Below, one piece after another: positions 1-6,770 of a DNA stretch of 11,303 bases (positions are counted from its first letter, which is position 1; each line of letters opens with the position of its first letter). A program made the position numbers and the translations under genes. The notes beneath the pieces were generated by a model. That model searched no databases. It was not told the origin of the DNA and saw only the letters and a list, made by a program, of their open reading frames with translations. This stretch comes from Butyrivibrio sp. (GTDB taxonomy: Bacteria; Bacillota; Clostridia; Lachnospirales; Lachnospiraceae), in assembly GCA_024688095.1 (NCBI GenBank), contig JAILEJ010000410.1:1-11303 (forward strand), in the 5' to 3' direction.

Positions 1-177
1 CCTATCTGCAAAACTACTGCCGAACTTATAGACAACATCAATAAGCTTCCTGAATCATTTGATGTAGAAAAAAATAATGCATTTAAAATGAAATTTATGA
101 GTGGATGTGATGGACATGCAACAGAAAGAATCATAAATGAATTCTTTGGTGATGCTATTGAACCGTTCCGTAAATAA
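1..177 (+). CDS. CDP-glycerol glycerophosphotransferase family protein, C-terminal fragment
   Basis: This is the last 58 codons of a gene entering from the left edge; it reads in frame 1 and ends with TAA at 175-177. Near the end it carries FMSGCDGHATERIINEFF, almost the same as FMSSCDGHATERIMKEFF at residues 385-402 of the 809-residue transferase encoded at 6767-9196. In TagB/TagF-type enzymes this conserved DGxATERI block closes the glycerophosphotransferase domain. The family moves glycerol-phosphate (or a related polyol phosphate) from CDP-glycerol onto a lipid-linked acceptor at the inner membrane face. Here the protein ends about 13 residues after the motif, so it has no second domain like the operon copy. 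The gene runs opposite to the rest of the window and converges on the beta-helix gene. Acceptor, donor and N-terminal architecture cannot be judged from this fragment. Confidence 0.85.
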   Translation, partial: PICKTTAELIDNINKLPESFDVEKNNAFKMKFMSGCDGHATERIINEFFGDAIEPFRK

Positions 178-216
178 GAATATGGATTAATATATTATAT
201 CTTTAAAGTGTACAAG

Positions 217-242
217 AGTGTTTCAACTTCGCTTGACACACT
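217..242. repeat. Imperfect inverted repeat between convergent genes
   Basis: Arms AGTGTTTCAA (217-226) and TTGACACACT (233-242) pair over 10 positions with one mismatch, around a 6-base loop CTTCGC. Further GTGT and ACAC segments lie just outside. No T-run follows on either strand, so it is not a good intrinsic terminator by itself. It sits between the stop codon of the rightward gene and the stronger hairpin at 249-285, and may be a 3'-UTR stem-loop. Confidence 0.35.
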
Positions 243-248
243 ACACAT

Positions 249-285
249 AAAAAAGTAGTCCCAACATTGTTGGAACTACTTTTTT
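249..285. terminator. Bidirectional intrinsic terminator
   Basis: The 17-base arms at 249-265 and 269-285 are separated by ATT. The stem is A6-GTAGT-(C/T)-CCAAC, so both strands end in a T6 tract. The single mismatched position is C/A in the rightward transcript but becomes a G-U wobble in the leftward transcript, giving a perfect stem for the leftward beta-helix gene. The position between two convergent genes (stops at 177 and 347) fits a shared terminator. Confidence 0.9.
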
Positions 286-334
286 ATTATTTGTCATATC
301 TCAAAATTTATTGGAACTGATTTTTTCGTCATAT
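270..334. repeat. Short direct repeat overlapping the terminator arm
   Basis: The segment 270-299 starts TTGGAACT, continues through a T6 tract and ends GTCATAT. The segment 311-334 has the same start, a T6 tract and the same end, but is 6 bases shorter in the middle. The second copy lacks the partner arm and cannot form the hairpin. This looks like a partial duplication of the terminator's distal arm. Confidence 0.5.
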
Positions 335-346
335 ACTATTAATAAT

Positions 347-3300
347 TTATTTAACTGTTACAGTTACCTGTGCTTTTACACCTTTAGCTTTCATAGTTAT
401 AACTGCTTTGCCTTTCTTCTTAGCTGATATAGAAGACTTTGTTGCTGTTGCGACTTTCTTATTATTTGATTTAACCTTAAGATTTGTAGTTGTTCCATAG
501 AGAGTAATATCTTTACTCTTACCAGCCTTGAGAGAAACTTCTCCTGGGAAGATGAAAAGTGCTGTTCCTCCGCTAGAAACAGAAATACGTTTTTTCTTTT
601 TCTGCTTTACAAACACATTGTCTTTTGTCTTCTTAACCCTAGCATTCTGGCTTACCATAATACCACACTTCTTAGCTTTAGTAATAGTATTACAATACAT
701 TTCATTTACAACTGTTCCCTTTACAGATACATGAAGTCCATAATTTCCTACGTTATTAACACTATTATTATTGATAATAACTCCTGTGCACTTATCAATA
801 ACTGCTATACCATTCTTCTTAGAAGAATTAACAGTATTACCTGTAACTGTTACATTAGCAGCCGCATTATTCATATGAATACCGTTCTTTTTAGCGTTGC
901 TGACTGTATTATCTGAAACTGTATTATCAGTACCACCTTTAACATAGATATTATTTTCTGCACATTCGCCTATTATATTTGATGAGAATGTACAATTCTC
1001 AGTATATACGAGCTGCATTCCATTTCCGGTACTTGAATCTACAGTATTTCCAGATGCTGTTGAATTTGTTGCATACTGGAATGTGAATCCATCATCAGGC
1101 GAGCCACTTACTTTATTATCACTGATAGTATAACCACCAACATAATAAATCTTCTTACTAAGACTTGAATTAGTACCATCTGTATTATCAAATCCACCAA
1201 GTCTTACTGCATCTGCAACCTTATTAGCTTTATCAACAATTGTAAAACTACATCCTGTAACTGTACAATTTGCATTACTATATTCTGTAAAGCTGCTTCC
1301 AACTATCTGGTTAACTGGCTGCTTAAAGTCAACACCCATATTTACAGAATTAAATGTAGAATTCTTTATAGTACTATTTTTCCAACCTACACCCATAACT
1401 GCAGTATCAGTAATATTAGTGAAAGTACAGGAATCAACAGTTATATTTGTATTAAATACATTATCCTTATAATGGTGAGATCCCAGACCTCTGTATGAAC
1501 CTGTAAATGAGCAATTACTTATTGTTACATTAGATACTGGAAGGTAATCTGCAGGAGCATATCCCTTAAAGTTCTTATCATTTGATGTCATATCAAATGC
1601 AAGTGCTTCGTTTCCTCCTGTAGGAGTTGATGAATAATATGGATTTTCAAACTTACAATTTGTTATTGTACAATTCTTTACACCAGCTATTTCTGCAGCA
1701 TGCTCTGTGAAATTCGTGAATGTAAGATTTTCAAGAGTAAGACCATTTACTCTCGCAAATCTTGTAAGACCTACGCTGTATTTACCACCATCAAGTGTTC
1801 CATTCTTTATAGTAATATTTTCATATGAGTATGTTCCCGCCGTAGTTACATCATCAGGATTACCTGAACGGATAAGGTTATTTGTATCAGTAAGTTTTAA
1901 TGTTGAACCATTAAGATCCAATGTCTTATTACTGTAAATTCCAAATCCAGTACATGTACTTGTTGTTGAAATACCGTCAGTAATATATGGCTCACCAATT
2001 GTAATCTTCTCAACATTTGGAAGGCATGAGTTATCATTTGTCTCAATAGCAAATCCAAGCGCAGCCTTCAAAAGTCTTGCAGCATATTCATTACTTGTAT
2101 TTCCGTTATAAATTGCTCCAACTGTAGATGAATCAATGGTAATCTCAGTTGCATCAACATAATTTGTAAAATCATAATCTGATCCTGATACAGCACTTAA
2201 AACTACAGGATCAATAACTATGATTGAATAAATAGAAAAGCTATCTGCTGAAACAGATACAACATTTCCGTCTGTTAATGTACTCTCAACTTCTTCAACA
2301 TTAGCATTATCATCAATATGGAATACTTTAATAACATCTCCTGTATTTCCACCAATTGCACTTGCAAGAGTTACGCCTGTAACCTTATCAGTTTCCTCAA
2401 CTGTTATATCTTCATCAACAGTGTTGCGTGCAGCTTCATCTGCAGCTTCAACAAAATCATCTGCCAATTGGAAGTTAACAGCTACGCTACCATTTGCAGG
2501 TTCAATTTCTGTTTCATTATTCCAGAATGAAATGTCAAAAGATACAATCTTTGCAATTCCATTTTCAAATTCAGGATAATTCTTAATAAGATCCTCAACG
2601 TTTACACCATCAAGCTGATCTACCGGAACTATCTTAACTGTAGTACCCTCTGGAAGAATTCCATCCTCAACAGATACAGAAACTATATAGTCTCCTGACT
2701 GCTCTGAATATTCCAAAGGTGCATATTTAACTTCTACTTCAGCTTCTGTATCGGCATCTGTCTGAGTAGCAGCTTCTGTAGTAGTTGTTTCTTCTGTAGC
2801 AGCATCTGCCTCTGTTGAGCTTCCTTCTGTAGCTGCATCCGCCTCTTCTGTAGATGTTTCTTCTGTAGCTTCTGATGTCTCTTCTGTAGATGCTTCTTCT
2901 GTAGCTTCTGATGTCTCTTCTGTAGATGCTTCCTCTGTAGCTTCTGATGTCTCTTCTGTAGTTTCAGCTGTTTTCTCCGCGTCTGTATCTTCAACAGACT
3001 CAGTTGTTTCTTCTGTAGAAGTTTCTTCCACTTCTTCTGATGTCTCTTCTGTAGTTTCAGCTGTCTCCTCTGTTGCTGTCTCTTCTACAGACTCAGTTGT
3101 TTCTTCTGTAGATTCCTCTTCTGTAGTCTCTGTAGATACAGCTTCAGTAGCGGAACTTTCCGTAACAGCTTCATCTGTTTCCTCACCGCCAGTTTCTTCT
3201 GTCTCTAATGTTTCCGATACTATTTCCTCAGTATTCTCTCCATTAAGATTCTCTGCAATTACTTCTTCTTCTGCAGCAAATACTCCAACAGATGTTGTTC

Positions 3301-3373
3301 CTACCATCATACTTGATGCCACGGATACAACAGATATGCCAGCAATGAGTCTACGTAATAAATGTTGTTTCAT
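347..3373 (-). CDS. Secreted beta-helix surface protein with Thr/Ser/Glu stalk and C-terminal Ig-like domain
   Basis: A 1008-residue exported protein. Residues 1-34 form a signal peptide: basic start MKQHLLRR, a hydrophobic core, and probable cleavage after VFAA. Residues 35-215 are an acidic Thr/Ser/Glu low-complexity stalk built of tandem repeats. Residues 216-388 form a beta-rich domain ending in SFSIYSIIVI, a pattern common in large surface proteins of anaerobic Firmicutes. Residues about 455-925 are a right-handed parallel beta-helix: short strands such as NVTISNCSFTG and NTVSNAKKNGIHM recur with Asn and Cys ladders, like NosD/pectate-lyase-fold proteins. Residues about 944-1008 resemble a Big2-type Ig domain (SLKAGKSKDITL, KKVATAT, KGKAVITMKAKG). 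No LPXTG or C-terminal membrane anchor is visible, so attachment is unknown. The RBS is strong and it has its own promoter, so it is transcribed separately from the export operon. A polysaccharide-binding, lyase or adhesin role is possible, but no catalytic residues were identified. Confidence 0.93.
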   Translation of the reverse strand: MKQHLLRRLIAGISVVSVASSMMVGTTSVGVFAAEEEVIAENLNGENTEEIVSETLETEETGGEETDEAVTESSATEAVSTETTEEESTEETTESVEETATEETAETTEETSEEVEETSTEETTESVEDTDAEKTAETTEETSEATEEASTEETSEATEEASTEETSEATEETSTEEADAATEGSSTEADAATEETTTTEAATQTDADTEAEVEVKYAPLEYSEQSGDYIVSVSVEDGILPEGTTVKIVPVDQLDGVNVEDLIKNYPEFENGIAKIVSFDISFWNNETEIEPANGSVAVNFQLADDFVEAADEAARNTVDEDITVEETDKVTGVTLASAIGGNTGDVIKVFHIDDNANVEEVESTLTDGNVVSVSADSFSIYSIIVIDPVVLSAVSGSDYDFTNYVDATEITIDSSTVGAIYNGNTSNEYAARLLKAALGFAIETNDNSCLPNVEKITIGEPYITDGISTTSTCTGFGIYSNKTLDLNGSTLKLTDTNNLIRSGNPDDVTTAGTYSYENITIKNGTLDGGKYSVGLTRFARVNGLTLENLTFTNFTEHAAEIAGVKNCTITNCKFENPYYSSTPTGGNEALAFDMTSNDKNFKGYAPADYLPVSNVTISNCSFTGSYRGLGSHHYKDNVFNTNITVDSCTFTNITDTAVMGVGWKNSTIKNSTFNSVNMGVDFKQPVNQIVGSSFTEYSNANCTVTGCSFTIVDKANKVADAVRLGGFDNTDGTNSSLSKKIYYVGGYTISDNKVSGSPDDGFTFQYATNSTASGNTVDSSTGNGMQLVYTENCTFSSNIIGECAENNIYVKGGTDNTVSDNTVSNAKKNGIHMNNAAANVTVTGNTVNSSKKNGIAVIDKCTGVIINNNSVNNVGNYGLHVSVKGTVVNEMYCNTITKAKKCGIMVSQNARVKKTKDNVFVKQKKKKRISVSSGGTALFIFPGEVSLKAGKSKDITLYGTTTNLKVKSNNKKVATATKSSISAKKKGKAVITMKAKGVKAQVTVTVK
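2845..2952 (-). repeat. Three tandem 36-bp repeats in the stalk coding region
   Basis: Units at 2845-2880, 2881-2916 and 2917-2952 differ from their neighbour by a single base each. They encode a 12-residue unit read as TSEATEEASTEE across residues 142-177. Because the unit is a multiple of three, gain or loss of copies would change stalk length without breaking the frame. Confidence 0.95.
2948..3111 (-). repeat. Diverged 93-bp direct repeat in the stalk coding region
   Basis: The copies start at 2948 and 3041 (period 93) and encode two related 31-residue units beginning TTESVEETATEETAETTEE and TTESVEDTDAEKTAETTEE (residues 92-153). They are less alike than the neighbouring 36-bp units, which suggests an older duplication, partly overlaid by the younger 36-bp expansion. 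Confidence 0.8.
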
Positions 3374-3380
3374 ATGCGTA

Positions 3381-3387
3381 CCCCCTC
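3381..3387 (-). promoter_or_regulatory. Ribosome binding site of the beta-helix protein gene
   Basis: GAGGGGG lies 7 bases upstream of the ATG at 3373-3371. It fixes the start that gives a complete signal peptide. Confidence 0.85.
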
Positions 3388-3411
3388 TATAGAATATTGG
3401 TAATCATCAAA

Positions 3412-3420
3412 ATTATATCA
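3412..3420 (-). promoter_or_regulatory. Extended -10 promoter for the beta-helix protein gene
   Basis: The reverse strand reads TGATATAAT, a perfect TGnTATAAT extended -10. The matching -35 position (about 3435-3440, ATGCTA) is poor, as is tolerated with an extended -10. Transcription would start near 3404-3405 and give a leader of about 30 bases containing the RBS. The element lies downstream of the operon terminator, which fits independent transcription. An alternative is TTCACA with TAAAAT about 50 bases further upstream, but its 15-base spacing is short. Confidence 0.5.
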
Positions 3421-3490
3421 AAACTATAACCTCCTAGCATAAAAAAATTGATTATTTTATCGAATTTTTATAATTGTGAACAAAAATCAC

Positions 3491-3557
3491 AAAAAAAATC
3501 AGACAATTACTGTTTGCCTTACTTTTAAAATCTCGCTTACAAACAATAACTGCCTGA
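3491..3557 (-). terminator. Intrinsic terminator of the surface-polymer operon
   Basis: The 18-base arms at 3557-3540 and 3516-3499 pair completely in the leftward transcript if three G-U wobbles are allowed; read rightward the same three positions are A-C mismatches. An eight-U tract (3498-3491) follows immediately. The loop is 23 bases, long for a terminator. The wobble asymmetry and the T-tract both show it works on the minus strand, after the sulfotransferase gene. Confidence 0.85.
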
Positions 3558-3570
3558 TATTATGATCTAA

Positions 3571-3684
3571 TTATCATAAATTACTTTCTTAAATGATCTA
3601 TCATCTCAACATTTTAAACTAATCAATCCATTTATCATAAATCGTTTTACAATACTCTATCGTATCAGCACTTAAACTAGTCAA
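3571..3684 (-). repeat. Diverged direct repeat downstream of the sulfotransferase gene
   Basis: Two minus-strand copies, 3684-3632 and 3626-3571, start TTGACTAGTTTAA and TTGATTAGTTTAA, share GATAGA in the middle and end ATTTATGATAA. Their starts are 58 bases apart. Separately, the last 18 bases of the sulfotransferase gene (3696-3713) recur with one change at 3519-3536, inside the loop of the operon terminator. Confidence 0.55.
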
Positions 3685-3693
3685 ATTATATAT
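3619..3693 (-). pseudogene. Possible displaced C-terminal coding tail
   Basis: Just after the sulfotransferase stop, in the -1 frame, 24 codons read IYNLTSLSADTIEY followed by CKTIYDKWID and then TAG. This looks like an ordinary protein C-terminus rather than random AT-rich translation. One extra A in the A5 run before the sulfotransferase stop would join it to ARFKK and lengthen that protein by about 26 residues. It could be a tail lost by a 1-base deletion, the end of another deleted gene, or chance. It has no start codon or RBS of its own. Confidence 0.25.
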
Positions 3694-3695
3694 AA

Positions 3696-4787
3696 TTACT
3701 TTTTAAATCTCGCCGTAATGTTTCCAATCTTACGCTTTAATCTAAACATATAATCATGCTGCTGATGATAAAGCTTAAGATCATATTCTTCCTTATATTT
3801 AATTTGCTGTCCAAGAATTATTCTTGTCATTACATAAAAGATTTCTTCCTCTGTAAACTCATCTGATTCACCATCTATACCTTTTATAGGCTCATCAAAT
3901 AGTGGCTGTCCCTCCGGATAATGCATAAATCTTTTTGCTATCTCAGCATTCTGAGCATCAAATCTGCTCATAAATTCCTGACGCTTTTCAGTAGAAAAAG
4001 AAGGTCTGTTCTTAAGTTTCCCCTCTTCTTTTACACACTGTTCTGCATATCTTAATATGTCATTGAAATTCCACATAGCACGGAATTCAGGATACTCGTT
4101 AAGTCTTCTCTTTGTTTCAAGTACAACATCATGAAGACTTGTATTGAATTCTTTTTCAGGAAGCTCAAATTCATCTGTAAATTCAATATTAAATATCTTT
4201 AAGAAATCTGAGAAAATAGAATTACCATTTCCTTCAAATTTACCACTCTCATAAACTCTTACAATAATATTTTCATCGCCTACAATATTACTAATCCTAT
4301 TGAGAATATCCAGATAATCCATTCTCTTGTAATATGATTCTCTTCCAAGAAGATCATCCAGAGTTTCCGTATATCTCATTTTAGCTCTTTGTGACCAGGC
4401 AGAGTAAATATAATTGTCCTGTCTTCTTACATACATTATTATCTTTAGGTCTGCGCCAAATTCATCAGTTTTTTTCTTTAGGCGTGAAATCATGTCAGGC
4501 TTATCAAATAAATCATTATAGATACCTTCATCAGTAATAACTACTCTACCATATTTCTTAAGCCTTTTACCCAACAATGTATAACAGTCATTACAATTTT
4601 TTTCATCATCATAATAAGCTGTCATCCAGTGGGCATTTCTGCCTGGACCAGCGCCCTTTTGATCAAGGCCAAACTGTGGAACTTCTAAATCCTGCCTTCT
4701 TAATCTATACCTGTTATCTGTCAGGAAATGCTGCAAAGAAGTTGTTCCTGTTTTTGGCATACCTATATGTAAATATAATGTTGACAT
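3696..4787 (-). CDS. Sulfotransferase family protein (PAPS-dependent, polymer modification)
   Basis: A 363-residue cytosolic protein. The N-terminus MSTLYLHIGMPKTGTTSLQ contains the 5'-phosphosulfate-binding loop PKTGTTSLQ (residues 11-19) directly after a beta strand, the hallmark of the sulfotransferase P-loop fold. A second family motif follows the strand LKIIMYV: RRQDNYIYSAW (121-131) matches the 3'-phosphate-binding helix. These enzymes move sulfate from PAPS to sugar hydroxyl or amine groups. The last gene of the operon fits modification of a cytoplasmic polymer or lipid-linked intermediate before export. The C-terminal third is charged and helical (residues 340-363 rich in Lys/Arg), possibly for membrane association. 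The ATG start is supported by GGAGGA just upstream and by the motif beginning at residue 5. The substrate is unknown, and the C-terminus may have been shortened (see the tail at 3619-3693). Confidence 0.85.
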   Translation of the reverse strand: MSTLYLHIGMPKTGTTSLQHFLTDNRYRLRRQDLEVPQFGLDQKGAGPGRNAHWMTAYYDDEKNCNDCYTLLGKRLKKYGRVVITDEGIYNDLFDKPDMISRLKKKTDEFGADLKIIMYVRRQDNYIYSAWSQRAKMRYTETLDDLLGRESYYKRMDYLDILNRISNIVGDENIIVRVYESGKFEGNGNSIFSDFLKIFNIEFTDEFELPEKEFNTSLHDVVLETKRRLNEYPEFRAMWNFNDILRYAEQCVKEEGKLKNRPSFSTEKRQEFMSRFDAQNAEIAKRFMHYPEGQPLFDEPIKGIDGESDEFTEEEIFYVMTRIILGQQIKYKEEYDLKLYHQQHDYMFRLKRKIGNITARFKK

Positions 4788-4790
4788 ATT

Positions 4791-4796
4791 TCCTCC
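4791..4796 (-). promoter_or_regulatory. Ribosome binding site of the sulfotransferase gene
   Basis: GGAGGA lies 3 bases before the ATG at 4787-4785 (5 bases from the GGAGG core). The 87-base gap to the preceding gene shows no convincing promoter or terminator, only a weak 5-bp stem (GTGTT/AACAC) near 4834-4846, so co-transcription is likely. Confidence 0.75.
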
Positions 4797-4874
4797 AATC
4801 TTTTATTACAAAGAAAAAATAATTTTAAAACCAAAGTGTTAAAAACACATTAAAAACTCTATATTCAAATAAAT

Positions 4875-6770
4875 TTACAGCTTTACAACATACTTAAGTC
4901 CGACAGCAACACCATTTACGTACTCAATTTTATAAAGCGAAGAATTAATAACTTTTCCGCCCTCTATATCCATAACCTTTGGAAGCTGATCTTCTAAATA
5001 CTCATCTGACTTAAACACCCAAAAATATGTGTAGCCTCCCTCGGTAAGAAACTGTGGCAAATTCTCTATTGTAAATAAATCTGTTTCTGTAATAGCCACA
5101 TAACTTCCCTTAGGTGTAAATTTCCATGGCTGATATAGGCAATTATTAACCTGCCATCCAAAATAATACAATGCCATATTCTGAGGATACTGTGCTTTAT
5201 TATTAAGAGTCTCAAGATCTGCGCCCTGGTGAACCATAAACACTTTATCCTCAGGCATTAATATATCCTGAACTTTAGCTATATGCTTTTGTGCTTTTTT
5301 TATAACTCCATAACTGCTAATACTTGATGTACAAAATGTAGAAGAATCCGCAATAAATTTCTTATTTACTCCAACCAAAAAAACAGCAATAGAGACAAAC
5401 ATAAATATTGTTTGAACTGTATATTTTCTTTTAAGTCCTTTTATCGATATTAAAACATCATCCCTCGATAGAATCAATCTTGACACTGCAAACATAAACA
5501 ACATCGTCAGCATTATGGAAAAGTATCTTTGCGAACCAAAAGCCTGTGAACTCTCGAATGCATTAAACACAAACAGATATGCAAGCCATAAAACAACCAA
5601 AAAGGCAAAAGCAAAAAGCCCCATACTTAAAGCAATCATTCTGTTATAAAAAACATTACTTTTATCTGAAACTTTATGCTGAACAAATAATACTAATGCA
5701 ATCATCAAAATAATAACTGCAGGTCTGATATGATATAGTGACCTTGAATTTATTACGCTTGTAAAAAAACTTGTTATATAAGCACTTGTTATTACAGATA
5801 ACTGCTCTGTACTAATTCTGTTATTTGTAATCTGATAGTTTATCAGAAACATTACGGCGCCAATAAATACCACCACTCCTGCACTGATAAATATCACCAA
5901 ACCTTTTTTCCATTTCTTCCTGGAGTCTTCTTCAAGTTTTGAATATCTCTCACAAAAAAGGTCACATATTACTATCAGTAATACGAACATATCCAGCATG
6001 GCTCCAACATATAACTTAAAGCTATAAATCATTACCATACTGCCAATCAGTAAAAATGTATTGACTATTCTTTTTTCTTTATCTCTTAATATCCAGAAAA
6101 GGCTGATACCAGCAGTCCATGCCATCGGAGCAAGGTCTACATAAAGGCTCTTAAAACCATATCTATAAAGTGGATAAATAGATAAATATAAAAAGATTAC
6201 ATAGAGAACAATTTTATGTGCCTTTTCTTTTTTTATTCTACCAAATGGAAGCAAAAAACCTATAAAACAAAGGAAAGCCGATGCTACATACATATGTCCT
6301 TCATTATAGCCTCCCATTTTTTGGAAAAACAGGATAAACAAACTTGTCCCTATAAGCTGATGGGCATCTCCCGCATATTCAAGAGCACCCGGCATAGTAC
6401 CTGTGTATAGCATATGTTTTACAACAAGCGCCCATTGATGCAATTCGTCAATATGCTGTATAAAATCATTGTGATATAAGACCAGACTTCCTACAAATAT
6501 TGCAAACAGTACCACAAACGCCGGTTCTATATATTTCTTATAATCGTTACTGTGATAAAAACTAACAGCATATCCTATAACTCCCAAGGCTACAACTATA
6601 TATATTCCCACATTAAAGCAGGATAGAATTCCTGTCACCCACATAATGAAAGTTATAGTCATTGCAGAAAACACGAAGCCTTCCGCCATAACACACTTAG
6701 TCAATTTGGTAGCAGCAGATGCTATTCCTGCCATTATCAAAAAGGACACTATCATCATGAATACACTCAT
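4875..6770 (-). CDS. Polytopic membrane protein, GT-C-like glycosyltransferase
   Basis: A 631-residue integral membrane protein. About 13-16 hydrophobic segments span residues 1-470; a soluble domain of about 160 residues follows (472-631), probably outside the cell. After the fourth segment, the loop YHNDFIQHIDELHQWALVVK (99-118) has the acidic DE pattern followed by an aromatic residue and a helix. This is typical of the first external loop of GT-C enzymes that use polyprenyl-phosphate sugars. SQRYFSIM (413-420) before a late helix is also seen in such proteins. The likely role is adding a sugar to the exported polymer or a wall component at the outer face. Polymerase or ligase functions (Wzy/WaaL-like) are alternatives that sequence alone does not exclude. 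The ATG overlaps the TGA of the upstream transferase gene (ATGA at 6770-6767), implying translational coupling; no good RBS precedes it. Confidence 0.7.
   Translation of the reverse strand: MSVFMMIVSFLIMAGIASAATKLTKCVMAEGFVFSAMTITFIMWVTGILSCFNVGIYIVVALGVIGYAVSFYHSNDYKKYIEPAFVVLFAIFVGSLVLYHNDFIQHIDELHQWALVVKHMLYTGTMPGALEYAGDAHQLIGTSLFILFFQKMGGYNEGHMYVASAFLCFIGFLLPFGRIKKEKAHKIVLYVIFLYLSIYPLYRYGFKSLYVDLAPMAWTAGISLFWILRDKEKRIVNTFLLIGSMVMIYSFKLYVGAMLDMFVLLIVICDLFCERYSKLEEDSRKKWKKGLVIFISAGVVVFIGAVMFLINYQITNNRISTEQLSVITSAYITSFFTSVINSRSLYHIRPAVIILMIALVLFVQHKVSDKSNVFYNRMIALSMGLFAFAFLVVLWLAYLFVFNAFESSQAFGSQRYFSIMLTMLFMFAVSRLILSRDDVLISIKGLKRKYTVQTIFMFVSIAVFLVGVNKKFIADSSTFCTSSISSYGVIKKAQKHIAKVQDILMPEDKVFMVHQGADLETLNNKAQYPQNMALYYFGWQVNNCLYQPWKFTPKGSYVAITETDLFTIENLPQFLTEGGYTYFWVFKSDEYLEDQLPKVMDIEGGKVINSSLYKIEYVNGVAVGLKYVVKL

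Larger units (their letters stand above)
3374..3695. other. Intergenic region: promoter, terminator and degenerate repeat
   Basis: This 322-base AT-rich gap separates the sulfotransferase stop from the beta-helix gene start. In leftward order it holds a diverged direct repeat (3684-3571), an intrinsic terminator (3557-3491), an extended -10 promoter (3420-3412) and a strong RBS (3387-3381). An isolated AGGAGG at 3430-3435 lies upstream of the promoter element and has no suitable start codon after it. No rightward gene was found. Confidence 0.75.

Noticed and set aside
2845..2952. Regular repeats considered as a CRISPR array
   Set aside because: The units are contiguous 36-mers with no unique spacers and lie in frame inside a secreted-protein gene.
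2734..2994. 86-codon minus-strand frame rich in Gln, Lys and Leu (QKRHQKLQKKH pattern)
   Set aside because: It is the shifted-frame translation of the tandem repeats inside the beta-helix gene stalk. It has no RBS and its regularity comes entirely from the repeat DNA.
3374..3425. Leader peptide of 6 codons (MITNIL) before the beta-helix gene
   Set aside because: Its ATG is 22 bases from the nearest Shine-Dalgarno, and the predicted transcript start falls within it.
4577..4822. 81-codon plus-strand frame over the start of the sulfotransferase gene
   Set aside because: It lies antisense to a motif-bearing gene, has no convincing RBS, and its composition is that of a complement of coding DNA.
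4834..4846. Small hairpin GTGTT-AAA-AACAC between the membrane protein and sulfotransferase genes, considered as a terminator
   Set aside because: A 5-bp AT-rich stem with no clean U-tract is too weak, and the gene order supports co-transcription.
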